A stretch of 64,000 nucleotides of DNA from Serratia sp. DD3 (GCF_000496755.2 NZ_AYKS02000053.1:1-64000); one strand, 5' to 3'. Shown: positions 28,385 to 39,544, numbered from the stretch's first letter. Notes: generated by a model from the letters alone, not told the origin. Made by a program: numbers and translations.

Positions 28385-29518
28385 ATGCTCCAGTTGTCAC
28401 AGCAAAATATTCACCTGGGAGCCGCTGCCAGCGGTAAACAGGATGCCATCCGGCAGGTTGCGGCAGCGCTCGCCGCTGCCGGGAATGTCAGTGCCGGTTA
28501 TGTGGACGGCATGCTACAGCGAGAACTGCAAACATCCACCTACCTGGGCAATGGCATCGCCATTCCACATGGTACGACGGAGACACGTGATCTGGTGTTG
28601 AATACTGGTGTCCAGGTATTTCAATTTCCACAAGGTATTGAATGGGGTGAAGGGCAAACCGCCTATGTGGTTATCGGTATTGCAGCCCGTTCCGATGAGC
28701 ATTTGGGATTATTGCGTCAATTGACCCATGTGCTGAGTGATGACCGTGTTGCTAAATCATTAGCCACTACCACGTCAGCAGAAGAGCTGCGTAGCGTGCT
28801 GATGGGTGAGCAACTGACGGCTGAATTCCAGTTTGATGCTGCGTTGGTTGCCCTGGATGTTGCGGCAGATTCTTTGATGACACTGCAAGCGTTGAATGCC
28901 GGCCGTCTGCAACAAAGAGGTGTCGCCAATGCGCAGTTTGTCAGCGAGGTGATCACCCATAAACCCTTGAACCTGGGGCAGGGGATTTGGCTAAGCGACA
29001 GCACAGAAGGCAATTTGGTCAGTGCCGCTACCGTTAGCCGCCCCACGCAGCCATTTGATGAAAATGGTGAAAAAGTTGCGCTGTTACTGACGGTGTCGGT
29101 TGCCGATCAACAACCGCTGGAAGTACTGAATTACTTAAGTGATCTGCTACAGAGTCATAAAGCTGAAAGCTTGCTGAAGGCGGATGTCTCAGGGGTACTG
29201 GCCTTGTTAACTAGCGCCGTGGCTGAAGAGAATGATTTACTGAGTGCAGAATATGTGGTGCGCAACGAACATGGTTTGCATGCCCGCCCAGGTACCGTAT
29301 TGGTGAATGTGATTAAGCAGTTTAATAGCGAAATTACCGTCACTAATCTCGATGGGAGTGGTAAACCGGCAAATGGTCGCAGCTTGATGAAAGTGGTGGC
29401 ATTAGGGGTGAAAAAAGGCCATCGCCTACGCTTTACCGCCAGTGGTGAGGATGCGCAAGCCGCCCTAACAGCAATCGGTGAAGCGATCAGTGAAGGGCTT
29501 GGCGAGGGTGCAGCATGA
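28385..29518 (+). CDS. fruB: Fructose PTS diphosphoryl transfer protein FruB (EIIA-FPr)
   Basis: It passes phosphate from enzyme I to FruA during fructose uptake. Seen: an EIIA-Fru domain with active His62 (IAIPHGTTE), a central M domain and a carboxy-terminal HPr-like FPr domain with active His299 ([10 protein letters not shown]). The length is 377 residues (E. coli 376). GGGGAGGAG lies four bases before the ATG. First gene of fruBKA; its stop overlaps the start of fruK (ATGA). Confidence 0.97.
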   Translation: MLQLSQQNIHLGAAASGKQDAIRQVAAALAAAGNVSAGYVDGMLQRELQTSTYLGNGIAIPHGTTETRDLVLNTGVQVFQFPQGIEWGEGQTAYVVIGIAARSDEHLGLLRQLTHVLSDDRVAKSLATTTSAEELRSVLMGEQLTAEFQFDAALVALDVAADSLMTLQALNAGRLQQRGVANAQFVSEVITHKPLNLGQGIWLSDSTEGNLVSAATVSRPTQPFDENGEKVALLLTVSVADQQPLEVLNYLSDLLQSHKAESLLKADVSGVLALLTSAVAEENDLLSAEYVVRNEHGLHARPGTVLVNVIKQFNSEITVTNLDGSGKPANGRSLMKVVALGVKKGHRLRFTASGEDAQAALTAIGEAISEGLGEGAA

Positions 29519-30453
29519 GCAGAAGAGTCGCCACTATTACCTTGAACCCGGCTTACGATCTGGTGGGATTTTGCCCAGAGATTGAGCGTGGCGAAGTCAA
29601 TCTGGTAAAAACCGCTGGGTTACATGCGGCAGGCAAAGGGATTAACGTTGCTAAAGTGCTGAAAGATCTGGGTATCGATGTCACTGTTGGGGGGTTCCTG
29701 GGTAAAGACAACCAGGATGGCTTTCAGCAGCTGTTCAGCGACCTGGGCATTGCCAACCGTTTTCAGGTGGTACCCGGGCGTACTCGTATCAACGTCAAGC
29801 TGACGGAAAAAGAGGGTGAAGTCACCGATTTCAATTTTTCTGGTTTTGAGGTGACCCCACAGGATTGGGAACGCTTTGTTACCGATTCTCTGACTTGGCT
29901 AGGGCAGTTCGATATGGTGGCGGTTAGCGGCAGTCTACCTAGCGGTGTGGCTCCAGAAGCCTTTACCGAGTGGATGATTCGCCTGCGTGCGCTTTGCCCG
30001 TGCATTATTTTTGATAGTAGCCGTGAAGCACTGGTTGCCGGTTTGAAAGCCTCGCCTTGGTTGGTGAAACCCAACCGTCGCGAACTGGAAATCTGGGCTG
30101 GGCGTTCGTTACCGACATTGGCAGATGTGGTTGAAGCGGCTCATGCACTTCGTGATCAAGGTATTGCCCATGTGGTGATCTCGTTAGGGGCTGAAGGCGC
30201 ATTGTGGGTGAATGCTTCTGGGGCCTGGATAGCCAAACCGCCAGCTTGTGAAGTGGTCAGTACCGTAGGTGCAGGTGACTCGATGGTGGGTGGTTTGATT
30301 TATGGCTTGCTGATGCGGGAATCCAGTGAACATACCTTGCGTTTAGCCACTGCGGTGGCTGCCATTGCTGTTAGCCAGAGTAATGTTGGTATCTCTGACC
30401 GTCCACAACTGGCCGCGATGATGGCGCGTGTCGATCTGAAACCTTTCAATTGA
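29515..30453 (+). CDS. fruK: 1-phosphofructokinase FruK
   Basis: It phosphorylates fructose 1-phosphate to fructose 1,6-bisphosphate, joining fructose uptake to glycolysis. A PfkB-family protein of 312 residues, the same length as in E. coli: amino-terminal signature [15 protein letters not shown] at 39-53 and carboxy-terminal [12 protein letters not shown] with catalytic Asp255. Its start overlaps fruB by four bases. The enzyme also removes the Cra inducer fructose 1-phosphate. Confidence 0.97.
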   Translation: MSRRVATITLNPAYDLVGFCPEIERGEVNLVKTAGLHAAGKGINVAKVLKDLGIDVTVGGFLGKDNQDGFQQLFSDLGIANRFQVVPGRTRINVKLTEKEGEVTDFNFSGFEVTPQDWERFVTDSLTWLGQFDMVAVSGSLPSGVAPEAFTEWMIRLRALCPCIIFDSSREALVAGLKASPWLVKPNRRELEIWAGRSLPTLADVVEAAHALRDQGIAHVVISLGAEGALWVNASGAWIAKPPACEVVSTVGAGDSMVGGLIYGLLMRESSEHTLRLATAVAAIAVSQSNVGISDRPQLAAMMARVDLKPFN

Positions 30454-30467
30454 TAGCAGGAGGCAGA

Positions 30468-32144
30468 ATGAAAACGCTGCTAATGATAGATAGTTCGCTG
30501 GGTCAGGCACGTAGTCACCTGGCGAAACGTATGCTCGAGGCCGCTGCGGCCAAAACTGGCCTGATACTGGTTGAGTCACTAAATAATGCGGAACTGGTGG
30601 TTGTCGCTGGGAATTCAATACCTGCTGAAGCCGAGCTGAACGGCAAGCGGGTTTATCTTGGTGATGTGGAACAGGCGGTGCGTGAAGCTGAGGCGTTTCT
30701 GGCCACTGCACAGGCAGAAGCCAAACCGTACCACGCCTCGGCGGCAGTACCGTTAAGCCCCGCTAGCCAAAAGCGGGTGGTGGCAGTCACCGCCTGTCCA
30801 ACTGGCGTGGCACATACCTTTATGGCTGCAGAAGCGATACAAGCGGAAGCTAAAAAGCGTGGTTGGTGGGTGAAGGTAGAAACTCGCGGCTCAGTGGGAG
30901 CGGGTAATGCCATCACGGCGGAAGAAGTCGCGGCTGCTGATCTGGTGATTGTTGCAGCAGACATTGAGGTGGATCTCGATAAATTTGCTGGTAAGCCGAT
31001 GTATCGCACTTCAACCGGTTTAGCGTTGAAGAAAACGGTACAAGAGCTGGATAAGGCCCTGGTTGAGGCAACGGTTTTCCAACCTCAGAAAAGCGGTGCC
31101 GCTACTAGCGCGAGCAAGAAAAAAGAGAGTACCGGGCCCTATCGCCACTTGTTGACTGGCGTTTCCTATATGTTGCCGATGGTGGTCGCGGGCGGTTTGT
31201 GCATCGCGCTGTCATTTGTGTTTGGTATCAAAGCGTTTGAAGTCAAAGGGACACTGGCTGCCGCCCTGATGCAAATTGGTGGTGCTTCCGCTTTTGCCCT
31301 GATGGTGCCGGTACTGGCTGGCTATATCGCGTTTTCTATTGCTGATCGTCCAGGTCTGACGCCGGGCATGATTGGCGGTATGCTGGCGGTTAGCACCGGG
31401 GCGGGTTTTCTTGGCGGTATTATTGCTGGGTTCCTGGCAGGTTATGTGGCTAAAGCCATCAGTGGCAAGTTACAACTGCCACAGAGTATGGAAGCGCTGA
31501 AGCCCATACTGATTATTCCGCTAGGTGCCAGTTTAATCACCGGCCTTATTATGATTTACGTGGTGGGCACGCCGGTCGCGAAAATTATGGAGGGGTTGAC
31601 CGATTGGCTGCAATCTTTGGGCACCGGCAATGCGGTGCTGCTGGGGGCGATCCTGGGTGCCATGATGTGTACCGATATGGGGGGACCCGTGAACAAAGCG
31701 GCCTATGCCTTTGGGGTAGCGCTGTTAAGTTCATCTGTCTATGCACCAATGGCGGCGATTATGGCCGCAGGGATGGTACCACCGTTGGCGATGGGCCTGG
31801 CAACGATTCTGGCACGCCGCAAGTTCGAGAAATCTGAGCAGGAAGGTGGCAAAGCGGCGTTGGTACTTGGTCTTTGCTTTATCAGTGAAGGTGCGATTCC
31901 GTTTGCCGCACGTGACCCAATGCGAGTGCTACCGTGCTGTATTGCTGGTGGTGCGCTGACAGGGGCACTGTCGATGTATTTCGGGGCAAAACTGATGGCA
32001 CCTCACGGTGGTTTGTTTGTTCTGCTGATTCCTGGCGCGATTTCACCGGTGCTGTTGTATCTGCTGGCGATTGTTGCCGGAACCTTGCTGGCTGGGGGAT
32101 GCTATGCCGTCCTGAAGCGTTCTGAGGTATCGGCAGCGGCATAA
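30468..32144 (+). CDS. fruA: Fructose PTS permease FruA (EIIB'BC)
   Basis: The membrane permease that imports fructose as fructose 1-phosphate. Seen: an EIIB'-like amino-terminal domain, a second EIIB domain with the phosphorylated Cys110 in TACPTGVAHT, and an EIIC domain with about nine helices holding CTDMGGPVNKAAYAFG and SEGAIPFAARDP. The length is 558 residues (E. coli 563). ATG at 30468 has CAGGAGG six bases upstream; the TTG at 30450 overlaps fruK and lacks a site. Last gene of the operon. Confidence 0.97.
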   Translation: MKTLLMIDSSLGQARSHLAKRMLEAAAAKTGLILVESLNNAELVVVAGNSIPAEAELNGKRVYLGDVEQAVREAEAFLATAQAEAKPYHASAAVPLSPASQKRVVAVTACPTGVAHTFMAAEAIQAEAKKRGWWVKVETRGSVGAGNAITAEEVAAADLVIVAADIEVDLDKFAGKPMYRTSTGLALKKTVQELDKALVEATVFQPQKSGAATSASKKKESTGPYRHLLTGVSYMLPMVVAGGLCIALSFVFGIKAFEVKGTLAAALMQIGGASAFALMVPVLAGYIAFSIADRPGLTPGMIGGMLAVSTGAGFLGGIIAGFLAGYVAKAISGKLQLPQSMEALKPILIIPLGASLITGLIMIYVVGTPVAKIMEGLTDWLQSLGTGNAVLLGAILGAMMCTDMGGPVNKAAYAFGVALLSSSVYAPMAAIMAAGMVPPLAMGLATILARRKFEKSEQEGGKAALVLGLCFISEGAIPFAARDPMRVLPCCIAGGALTGALSMYFGAKLMAPHGGLFVLLIPGAISPVLLYLLAIVAGTLLAGGCYAVLKRSEVSAAA

Positions 32145-32170
32145 TAGCAAATTAATACCAGTCACCATCA

Positions 32171-32200
32171 AAACCGGCACTGAATCAGGTGCCGGTTTTA
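32171..32200 (+). terminator. Terminator of fruBKA
   Basis: The stem ACCGGCAC/GTGCCGGT with a TGAATCAG-type loop is followed by TTTTA, 27 bases after the fruA stop. Confidence 0.8.
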
Positions 32201-32218
32201 CTTGAGGATAGTGGCGAC

Positions 32219-33058
32219 TTATTGCTGCGCTTTTAACCAGGCGATTTCTTCAGCCCAGATATCTGGGTTTACGGTTTCCAGAATCAGCGGAATATTATCG
32301 AAGCGTGCGTCGCGCATAATATAACGGAACACGGTTTTGCCAATGTTGCCTTCGCCCAGGCTGTGGTGGCGGTCGACATGGCTATTAAATTCGCTCTTGG
32401 CATCATTAAGATGCATGCCACGCAAATAATTAAAGCCGACGATATCCCCCAGTTGCTGAAATGTGCGCTGGCAATCCTCTTCACTACGCAGATCATAACC
32501 CGCGGCAAAAGTATGGCAGGTATCGATACAAACACCGACGCGGCTTTTATCTTCCACTCCGTCAATGATCGCGGCCAGATGTTCAAATTTAAAACCCAGA
32601 TTCGTTCCTTGACCGGCGGTATTTTCGATCACCGCCGTCACCCCTTGGGTTTTATCTAACGCAATGTTGATAGATTCCGCGATCCGCGCCAGACATTGCG
32701 CTTCATCAATCTGCATTAAATGACTGCCAGGATGGAAATTAAGTAGCGTCAGCCCCAATTGTTCGCAGCGCTGTATTTCGTCGAGAAACGCCTCGCGGGA
32801 TTTTTCCAGCGCTTCGTTGTCCGGGTGGCCAAGATTAATCAGATAACTGTCATGTGGGAGGATCTGCTGTGGACCATAACCATATTGTACACAGGCACGC
32901 TTGAACTTATCGATAACCTCAGTGGTGAGTGGTGCCGCTTTCCATTGACGTTGATTTTTAGTGAACAGGGCAAATGCGGTTGCCTCTAGTTCATGGGCAC
33001 GGAGTACCGCCTGGTCTACCCCACCTGAAGCACTGACATGTGCACCGACAAATTTCAT
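32219..33058 (-). CDS. nfo: Endonuclease IV
   Basis: A zinc-dependent AP endonuclease of base excision repair that cuts at abasic sites. A TIM-barrel of 279 residues with the family motifs [35 protein letters not shown] and [11 protein letters not shown], which carry the trinuclear zinc ligands. ATG at 33058 is chosen because AGGAG is seven bases away; the ATG two codons upstream is only one base from it. Follows fruA convergently, as in E. coli. Confidence 0.97.
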   Translation of the reverse strand: MKFVGAHVSASGGVDQAVLRAHELEATAFALFTKNQRQWKAAPLTTEVIDKFKRACVQYGYGPQQILPHDSYLINLGHPDNEALEKSREAFLDEIQRCEQLGLTLLNFHPGSHLMQIDEAQCLARIAESINIALDKTQGVTAVIENTAGQGTNLGFKFEHLAAIIDGVEDKSRVGVCIDTCHTFAAGYDLRSEEDCQRTFQQLGDIVGFNYLRGMHLNDAKSEFNSHVDRHHSLGEGNIGKTVFRYIMRDARFDNIPLILETVNPDIWAEEIAWLKAQQ

Positions 33059-33064
33059 TTTCAT

Positions 33065-33488
33065 TCTCCTTTAGTATCGCAATCATTATGGCATTGATAA
33101 CCGAAGGATTGAATGATTGCTTAAATCAGCGCGCAATAACGGCACACTGGATAAACAGTTAGCCGAGCGGTAAGGGTAAATCTTGCGGTAATTCACCGCT
33201 GTCACTGGGTTTTTCCCTTGTCTGTGGTACAGTTTATTCACTGTTGACCCTAAATAGCGGCGCGTAATAGTGCTAAAGGTGAGAATGAGGCAGGTTAGCC
33301 GACCGTTGAGCGCATGGACGCGCGATACGAGCCCCCAGGGAGGGGTTTACGGCGTGTCGGCGTTCCTGACCATTCCCACCGACCAAAAGCTTAAAGTGTA
33401 GCGGTATTAGGAACACTTATTTAGGTAATGGGAATTAACCTGGGTATAGCGGCTACCTTTTTACTCACTGAAACGTCGAAGGTTTTCT
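33065..33488. other. nfo-pepN intergenic region with a structured segment
   Basis: A 424-bp gap where E. coli-like order switches from the fru-nfo region to the pepN region. A segment at 33317-33359 can fold: GACGCGCG pairs with GGCGTGTC and GCCCCC with GGGGTT around a short loop. CCGACC occurs on both sides (33299-33304 and 33379-33384). A possible -10 lies near 33228. This would give pepN a leader of about 250 nt. No reading frame is convincing. Confidence 0.45.
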
Positions 33489-36107
33489 ATGACATCACAA
33501 CCTCAGGCGAAGTTTCGCCATGATTATCGTGCTCCAGATTACACCATTACGGATATCGCTTTGGATTTCGAACTGGATGCCGAAACTACACGAGTAACGG
33601 CAATCAGCCAGGTCAAACGGCAGAACAGTACTGATGGTGCTGCGTTGGTCCTTAATGGTGAAGAGCTGACGCTGGTGAGTATTCTGGTGGATGGGCAGCC
33701 ATGGCATGCTTATCATCAACAGGATAATCAACTGGCCATTGAACAGTTACCGGCACAGTTTACCCTCACTCTGGTTACCGAGATTCATCCGGCAAAAAAT
33801 AGTGCATTAGAGGGGCTATACCTTTCTGGCAGCGCATTATGCACTCAGTGTGAGGCCGAAGGCTTCCGCCATATTACTTACTATCTGGATCGTCCTGATG
33901 TATTGGCGCGTTTTACCACCCGAATCACCGCCAATAAAGCCGCTTACCCCTTCCTATTGTCAAATGGCAACCGCGTTGCTGCCGGGGAACTGGGCGATGG
34001 GCGTCACTGGGTAGAATGGCAGGATCCGTTTCCTAAACCCAGTTATTTGTTCGCCTTGGTAGCCGGTGATTTCGATGTGTTACGTGATACCTTCACCACA
34101 CGTTCTGGTCGCCAGGTCGCGCTGGAACTGTTTGTTGATCGCGGCAATCTGGATCGTGCTGATTGGGCGATGACCTCACTAAAGAGTGCCATGAAGTGGG
34201 ATGAAGTGCGTTTCGGTCTGGAATATGACCTGGATATCTACATGATCGTCGCGGTAGATTTCTTCAATATGGGCGCGATGGAAAACAAAGGGTTAAATGT
34301 CTTTAACTCGAAATATGTGCTGGCGAAGGCGGAAACTGCCACCGATAAAGATTACCTGAATATTGAAGCAGTCATTGGTCACGAATATTTCCATAACTGG
34401 ACCGGCAACCGGGTGACTTGCCGCGACTGGTTCCAACTGAGTCTGAAAGAGGGGTTGACGGTATTCCGTGACCAGGAATTCAGTTCCGATCTGGGGTCTC
34501 GTTCGGTTAACCGTATCGATAATGTTCGAGTGATGCGCGGGGCTCAGTTTGCCGAAGATGCCAGCCCGATGGCCCATGCCATTCGGCCAGACAAAGTGAT
34601 CGAGATGAACAACTTCTATACCTTAACGGTGTATGAGAAGGGGTCTGAAGTGATTCGTATGCTGCATACACTGCTGGGGGAACAACAGTTCCAGGCGGGG
34701 ATGCAGCTCTATTTTGAACGTCACGATGGCAGTGCCGCCACTTGTGACGACTTTGTTCAAGCAATGGAAGACGCCTCCAACGTTGATTTATCGCTGTTTC
34801 GCCGTTGGTACAGTCAATCTGGTACACCTCAGTTGACGGTGCGCGACGAGTATGATGCCGAACTGCAGCAATACCGTTTACATGTCAGCCAGAAAACTGA
34901 ACCGACAGCGGACCAGCCAGAAAAACTGCCATTACATATCCCGCTGGATATTGAGCTTTATGATAGCCAAGGCAAGGTGATAGCCCTGCAAAAAGCCGGC
35001 TCACCGGTGAAGAACATCTTGAATGTCACTGCGGCTGAACAGACTTTTGTGTTTGATAACGTGGCGGAGAAGCCCGTCCCTTCATTGTTGCGTGAATTTT
35101 CTGCGCCAGTGAAGTTGGATTATCCTTATAGCGATCAGCAGTTAACTTTCCTGATGCAGCATGCACGCAATGAGTTTGCCCGTTGGGATGCGGCGCAGAG
35201 CTTGCTGGCGATTTATATCAAGCTGAATGTGGCGAAATATCAGCAAAAACAACCGCTGTCATTGCCACATCATGTGGTGGATGCGTTCCGTGCGGTGTTG
35301 TTGGATGAGAAACTGGATCCAGCGTTGGCGGCACAGATCCTCACCCTTCCTGGGGAAAACGAAATAGCGGAATTGTTTACCACCATTGATCCGACGGCGA
35401 TTGCAGCGGTGCATGAATCGATCACCCATTGCTTGGCACAGGAAATGGGTGATGAGTGGCTGGCGGTCTATTATGCCAATAAAACGCAAGGTTACCGAGT
35501 TGAGCATGGTGATATTGCCAAACGTTCATTGCGTAATGTCTGCCTGCATTATCTGGCCTTCGGTGAGGCGACGTTGGCAGAGCGATTAGTGACTCAGCAG
35601 TTCCATCAGGCAGATAATATGACTGATTCACTGGCTGCCTTAGCCGCGGCGGTTGCTGCACAATTGCCTTGTTGTGAGGCGTTAATGACCGAGTTTGACC
35701 AACGTTGGCATCAAGATGGCTTGGTGATGGATAAATGGTTTGTACTGCAGGCCACCAGCCCAGCAGCCGATGTGCTCAGCAACGTGCGCGCCTTATTACA
35801 ACACCGTTCATTTAGCCTCAGTAACCCTAACCGCATCCGTTCGCTAATTGGTGCTTTTGCTTCGGCCAATCCTGCGGCTTTTCATGCGGTAGATGGCAGT
35901 GGTTATCAATTCCTGGTGGAGATCCTCAGTGATCTTAATCAGCGTAATCCTCAGGTCGCCGCTCGTTTGATTGAACCGTTGATCCGCTTGAAACGCTATG
36001 ATGCTTCGCGTCAGGCACTGATGCGTCAGGCGTTAGAGCAATTGAAAGGGCTGGACCAGCTCTCAGGGGATCTGTACGAGAAGATCGCCAAAGCGTTAGC
36101 CGCATAA
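33489..36107 (+). CDS. pepN: Aminopeptidase N
   Basis: A cytosolic M1-family zinc aminopeptidase that removes amino-terminal residues in peptide turnover. 872 residues (E. coli 870). Seen: GAMEN exopeptidase motif at 262-266, the zinc site HEYFH at 298-302 with the third ligand Glu321 (LKEGLTVF), and carboxy-terminal helical domains that shape the closed active site. AAGG precedes the ATG by eight bases. Monocistronic, with a hairpin after the stop and an ERIC element downstream. Confidence 0.97.
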   Translation: MTSQPQAKFRHDYRAPDYTITDIALDFELDAETTRVTAISQVKRQNSTDGAALVLNGEELTLVSILVDGQPWHAYHQQDNQLAIEQLPAQFTLTLVTEIHPAKNSALEGLYLSGSALCTQCEAEGFRHITYYLDRPDVLARFTTRITANKAAYPFLLSNGNRVAAGELGDGRHWVEWQDPFPKPSYLFALVAGDFDVLRDTFTTRSGRQVALELFVDRGNLDRADWAMTSLKSAMKWDEVRFGLEYDLDIYMIVAVDFFNMGAMENKGLNVFNSKYVLAKAETATDKDYLNIEAVIGHEYFHNWTGNRVTCRDWFQLSLKEGLTVFRDQEFSSDLGSRSVNRIDNVRVMRGAQFAEDASPMAHAIRPDKVIEMNNFYTLTVYEKGSEVIRMLHTLLGEQQFQAGMQLYFERHDGSAATCDDFVQAMEDASNVDLSLFRRWYSQSGTPQLTVRDEYDAELQQYRLHVSQKTEPTADQPEKLPLHIPLDIELYDSQGKVIALQKAGSPVKNILNVTAAEQTFVFDNVAEKPVPSLLREFSAPVKLDYPYSDQQLTFLMQHARNEFARWDAAQSLLAIYIKLNVAKYQQKQPLSLPHHVVDAFRAVLLDEKLDPALAAQILTLPGENEIAELFTTIDPTAIAAVHESITHCLAQEMGDEWLAVYYANKTQGYRVEHGDIAKRSLRNVCLHYLAFGEATLAERLVTQQFHQADNMTDSLAALAAAVAAQLPCCEALMTEFDQRWHQDGLVMDKWFVLQATSPAADVLSNVRALLQHRSFSLSNPNRIRSLIGAFASANPAAFHAVDGSGYQFLVEILSDLNQRNPQVAARLIEPLIRLKRYDASRQALMRQALEQLKGLDQLSGDLYEKIAKALAA

Positions 36108-36112
36108 AAAAA

Positions 36113-36134
36113 CAGGGCGGCGATGGTCGCCCTG
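36113..36134 (+). terminator. Hairpin after pepN
   Basis: CAGGGCG/CGCCCTG stem closely after the stop codon, preceded by seven A residues but followed only by CAATTAAAA. Termination on the plus strand is plausible but the T run is missing. Confidence 0.5.
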
Positions 36135-36151
36135 CAATTAAAAACACGATT

Positions 36152-36347
36152 TATACCCTTCTTACTTCAAACTGCTTGGGTGTTAGCTGCGCGCTCTCAC
36201 CCTAGTCACATAGTTGGCTATGCTCCTAGGGCTTCCATCGCTTGCTGCGTTACTCGGCCCAAGTAGGGCCTCGCCCTAAAGGGCCAGCGCAAGCGCTGTT
36301 CAAAACACGCAGCGTTTTGTCAAGCAACTCGAATTATTTTGGGTATA
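36152..36347. repeat. ERIC element with an internal insertion of about 70 bp
   Basis: It begins TATACCCTTCTTACTTCAAA and ends GAATTATTTTGGGTATA, mutual inverted ends. The core CGCTCTCACCCTAGTCACAT and GGCTATGCTCCTAGGGCTTC matches the ERIC core to which the common ERIC primers bind. The total of 196 bp exceeds the standard 127 bp by about 70, and the extra part (about 36255-36325) is itself rich in inverted repeats (GCCCAAGTAGGGC, AGCGCAAGCGCT). Long ERIC forms with an insertion are known in Yersinia. Confidence 0.82.
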
Positions 36348-36507
36348 TGCGGTTAATCAATTCCAATTACTGCCAGGATACCGGATAATATGCCCCCGGT
36401 TTGCAAGACTACTCAAGTTCATTCCAGTTTCATCCAGAAGCCCAATGATTCGGTTAAGTAGACACTGCCAACACCTATGCCACTTGACCAGTCTAACCGG
36501 AGAGCCT

Positions 36508-37518
36508 ATGTACTATCCCATCATCAGGAAGGCGTTGTTTCAGCTCGACCCCGAGCGTGCGCATGAATTGACCTTTAGCCAACTCCGCCGTATTACCGGC
36601 ACCCCATTAGAGTTCCTTATCCGTCAGTCAGTGCCGAGTAAGCCGGTGAACTGCATGGGGCTCAGTTTTAAAAATCCGTTAGGTTTGGCGGCAGGGCTGG
36701 ATAAAAACGGAGAATGTATTGATGCTTTAGGTGCTATGGGTTTCGGTTTTGTCGAAATAGGGACCGTCACGCCACGTCCGCAGCCAGGTAATGACAAGCC
36801 GCGTCTATTCCGTATTATTGAAGCTGAAGGGTTGATCAACCGTATGGGTTTCAATAACCACGGGGTAGATAATCTGGTTGAAAACGTTAAAAAATCCCAT
36901 TTTGATGGTGTGCTAGGGATTAATATTGGCAAGAATAAAGATACCCCGGTGGAGCAAGGAAAAGAGGATTATCTGATCTGTATGGATAAGGTTTATCCTT
37001 ATGCTGGCTATATCGCAATTAATATCTCTTCACCCAATACGCCAGGATTAAGATCGTTACAGTATGGTGAAGCGTTAGATGATCTTTTGGCGGCGATTAA
37101 GAATAAGCAGAGCGAATTGCATGCCCGCCATCATAAATATGTGCCAGTGGCGGTAAAGATCGCGCCGGATCTTTCTGAAGAAGAGTTGATCCAAATTGCC
37201 GATAGTCTACTTCGTCATAATATAGATGGGGTGATCGCCACCAATACCACCCTTGATCGTAAACTGGTTGAGGGGCTGAATAATTGTGAACAGGCGGGAG
37301 GATTAAGTGGCCGCCCGATACAATTACGCAGCACTGAGGTTATCCGTCGTTTAGCGCAAGAATTACAAGGGCGCCTGCCCATTATTGGTGTCGGTGGGAT
37401 TGATTCTTTGACCGCCGCCAGAGAAAAAATGGCCGCTGGGGCAAGTTTGATACAGATTTATTCCGGATTTATCTTCCATGGACCGGGTTTGATTAAAGAT
37501 ATTGTTAGCCACATCTAA
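36508..37518 (+). CDS. pyrD: Dihydroorotate dehydrogenase (quinone), class 2
   Basis: It oxidises dihydroorotate to orotate in pyrimidine synthesis and passes electrons to membrane quinones. 336 residues, as in E. coli. Seen: amino-terminal membrane-associated helices ([20 protein letters not shown]), FMN-binding [11 protein letters not shown], the catalytic Ser175 in [12 protein letters not shown], and GVGGI near the end. ATG at 36508 agrees with E. coli and has CCGGAG upstream; a start 21 codons earlier is not conserved. Confidence 0.97.
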   Translation: MYYPIIRKALFQLDPERAHELTFSQLRRITGTPLEFLIRQSVPSKPVNCMGLSFKNPLGLAAGLDKNGECIDALGAMGFGFVEIGTVTPRPQPGNDKPRLFRIIEAEGLINRMGFNNHGVDNLVENVKKSHFDGVLGINIGKNKDTPVEQGKEDYLICMDKVYPYAGYIAINISSPNTPGLRSLQYGEALDDLLAAIKNKQSELHARHHKYVPVAVKIAPDLSEEELIQIADSLLRHNIDGVIATNTTLDRKLVEGLNNCEQAGGLSGRPIQLRSTEVIRRLAQELQGRLPIIGVGGIDSLTAAREKMAAGASLIQIYSGFIFHGPGLIKDIVSHI

Positions 37519-37683
37519 TATTTTTGCTCATTTTCTAGCCGGGGGTTTATTTCTTTCCCCGGCTAGTCTATATTTTGTTCGTTGGCACAAATACCGTTTT
37601 CAGACTTATCTGGTATTTAGGTTTTCCATGATGAAAGGTATATTGGGTAATACCACGTTTGCATGTGGCGGCAAGGATAACAA

Positions 37684-38232
37684 ATGAAGATAAAACCTGA
37701 TGACAATTGGCGTTGGTATTTCGACGCTGAGCATGATCGGCTGATGCTGGATTTAGCCAATGGTATGATCTTTCGTTCGCGTTTTCCGGCAAAAATGTTA
37801 ACTCCGGATGCATTCGGTGAATGTGCTTTCTCCGTTGATGATGCCGCCCTCTATTTTAATTATGAAGAGCAGTGCAAGCAGATAAAACTCAGCCATGAAC
37901 AACGTGCCGAGCTGGTATTAAATGCGCTGGTGGCTTTCCGTTTTCTGAAACCACTGATGCCTAAGAGCTGGCATTTTGCTCAGCAGCATTATCCATTGCG
38001 GCCAAAGAACGGTGAACTGGCCTTGGTGAAAGTGATGGAAAGCGGTGAAGATGCCTGTTTGCTGGTGGTGGAAGCCGGGGATAATGCCAGCCTGTGTTTG
38101 CTGGCACAGAATCAATTGTTACTGGCTGGCCGCAATATGCAACTGGGGGATGCCATCAAAGTGATGCATGACCGTTTGAAGCCTTGCATCACCGATGAGT
38201 TCTCAGCGCAGTTTTACGCCAAGGCGGTATAA
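37684..38232 (+). CDS. zapC: Cell division protein ZapC
   Basis: A 182-residue FtsZ-associated protein that bundles FtsZ filaments and helps Z-ring assembly in the cytoplasm. It matches E. coli ZapC (YcbW) in [20 protein letters not shown] and [15 protein letters not shown]. There is no membrane segment. The position between pyrD and ycbX is that of E. coli. It ends 14 bases from the end of convergent ycbX. Confidence 0.94.
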   Translation: MKIKPDDNWRWYFDAEHDRLMLDLANGMIFRSRFPAKMLTPDAFGECAFSVDDAALYFNYEEQCKQIKLSHEQRAELVLNALVAFRFLKPLMPKSWHFAQQHYPLRPKNGELALVKVMESGEDACLLVVEAGDNASLCLLAQNQLLLAGRNMQLGDAIKVMHDRLKPCITDEFSAQFYAKAV

Positions 38233-38246
38233 TAACCGCGATAGCA

Positions 38247-39350
38247 CTAGGCTAATTGCAAATCGCTTTTGGGAATACAGCTACAGCAGAAAATGGAGCC
38301 ATTGCTGTTCGCCGCATTCCCTTTTAATGCTGCCACTTCCCCTGCCATCAGGGTTATTTTGCAGCTACCACACAACCCTGCCCGGCAAGAATAGGGGATG
38401 CGGATCCCTTGTTGTTCCAGTTGCTCCAATAATATTTGCTGGTTATTACCGGTAAACACTTTCCCTTGATATTCAATCGTTACACTCTTGGCACTCTCTT
38501 TTGGGGGCGATAGGCTTTCGACTACCGCGCCTGCACCATAAGATGGCGGTGATTGGCGGGACAGTATCTCGACGTGATCGCCAACGCGGATAATACCACT
38601 GTTACAGGCAATCATATTTTGGCCGAAGTCGATAGCGCCATTCTCGGCTGTACGGAACTGTTGCAGCGTATTGAGTGGTTCGCCCTGTGGATGCTTGTGG
38701 CCACGCTCGGTGCTGACGGTGGTTAATACGCAGCGGCTGCAGGGCTTCACCAGTTCAAATACCACACTCCCAATGCGGATCGTTTGCCAGCTATCTTCTG
38801 CCCAGGCGGGGCTGCCGGTGACCACCAGATTGGGGCGAAATTGCTCTAGTTTGATACCAGCAGGGCAGCGTTTTTGCAGATCCTGGAATGAGGACTCATT
38901 AACCAGCAGATACGGGTAACCATCAGCAAAGGAGAGTGGAATCTCTGGGTGTTTTTTTACCCGACGAGTTAATTCCGGCCCCACCCAACGTAGTTGCACA
39001 TCGCGCTGGAAATAGCCACTTAACCAGTGGTTGATTGCTTGTGGGGCAATTAACGCCGTGAAATGGTTACCCCAAACTTCGGTTGGCTGCGCGGAGGCGC
39101 TAAAATCGTTGAAACGGATGGTAGCACTTTCACCATCCGGGGCGGTTAAAAACAAGCCGTCGGTTAGCAACGCCGGGGTGAATAGCACCATCTGCGGATA
39201 TTGGCGGGCGGTGATAAAAGTACCGTCAGGCTCAGTGATCATGAAAATACGATCGAAAGCGAGCCCACTACTGCCTACCTGGGCGTGGGATAACTGTAAG
39301 GCGCGTAACGATTTAACCGGATGAATATAGAGCCGAGAAAGGGTGGTCAC
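38247..39350 (-). CDS. ycbX: MOSC-domain molybdenum enzyme YcbX with ferredoxin domain
   Basis: E. coli YcbX takes part in detoxifying N-hydroxylated bases such as 6-hydroxylaminopurine, using the molybdenum cofactor. Seen: a MOSC amino-terminal barrel ([10 protein letters not shown]), the MOSC domain with the cofactor Cys in [11 protein letters not shown], and a 2Fe-2S ferredoxin domain with CRAGLCGSC and a later CC SC cluster. GTG at 39350 is chosen because GGAGG lies five bases before it and the protein then starts exactly as in E. coli ([12 protein letters not shown]); the ATG at 39362 overlaps that ribosome-binding site. Confidence 0.93.
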   Translation of the reverse strand: MTTLSRLYIHPVKSLRALQLSHAQVGSSGLAFDRIFMITEPDGTFITARQYPQMVLFTPALLTDGLFLTAPDGESATIRFNDFSASAQPTEVWGNHFTALIAPQAINHWLSGYFQRDVQLRWVGPELTRRVKKHPEIPLSFADGYPYLLVNESSFQDLQKRCPAGIKLEQFRPNLVVTGSPAWAEDSWQTIRIGSVVFELVKPCSRCVLTTVSTERGHKHPQGEPLNTLQQFRTAENGAIDFGQNMIACNSGIIRVGDHVEILSRQSPPSYGAGAVVESLSPPKESAKSVTIEYQGKVFTGNNQQILLEQLEQQGIRIPYSCRAGLCGSCKITLMAGEVAALKGNAANSNGSIFCCSCIPKSDLQLA

Positions 39351-39544
39351 TGTTACCTCCATGCGATAAATCAATTCAATAGCTGCGGGTCATCGCGCGA
39401 CTGGTATGAGCGATACCGCTAGCCCATGGGGAATTACTCAGCGACATCTTGCAAGAAGTGGCTGACAGAATCGAGCAACTTTATGACAAGCGGCCAGGAT
39501 TAGCTATAATGCGCCACTATTTTCTTTTTGGTGATAAGCACGAT

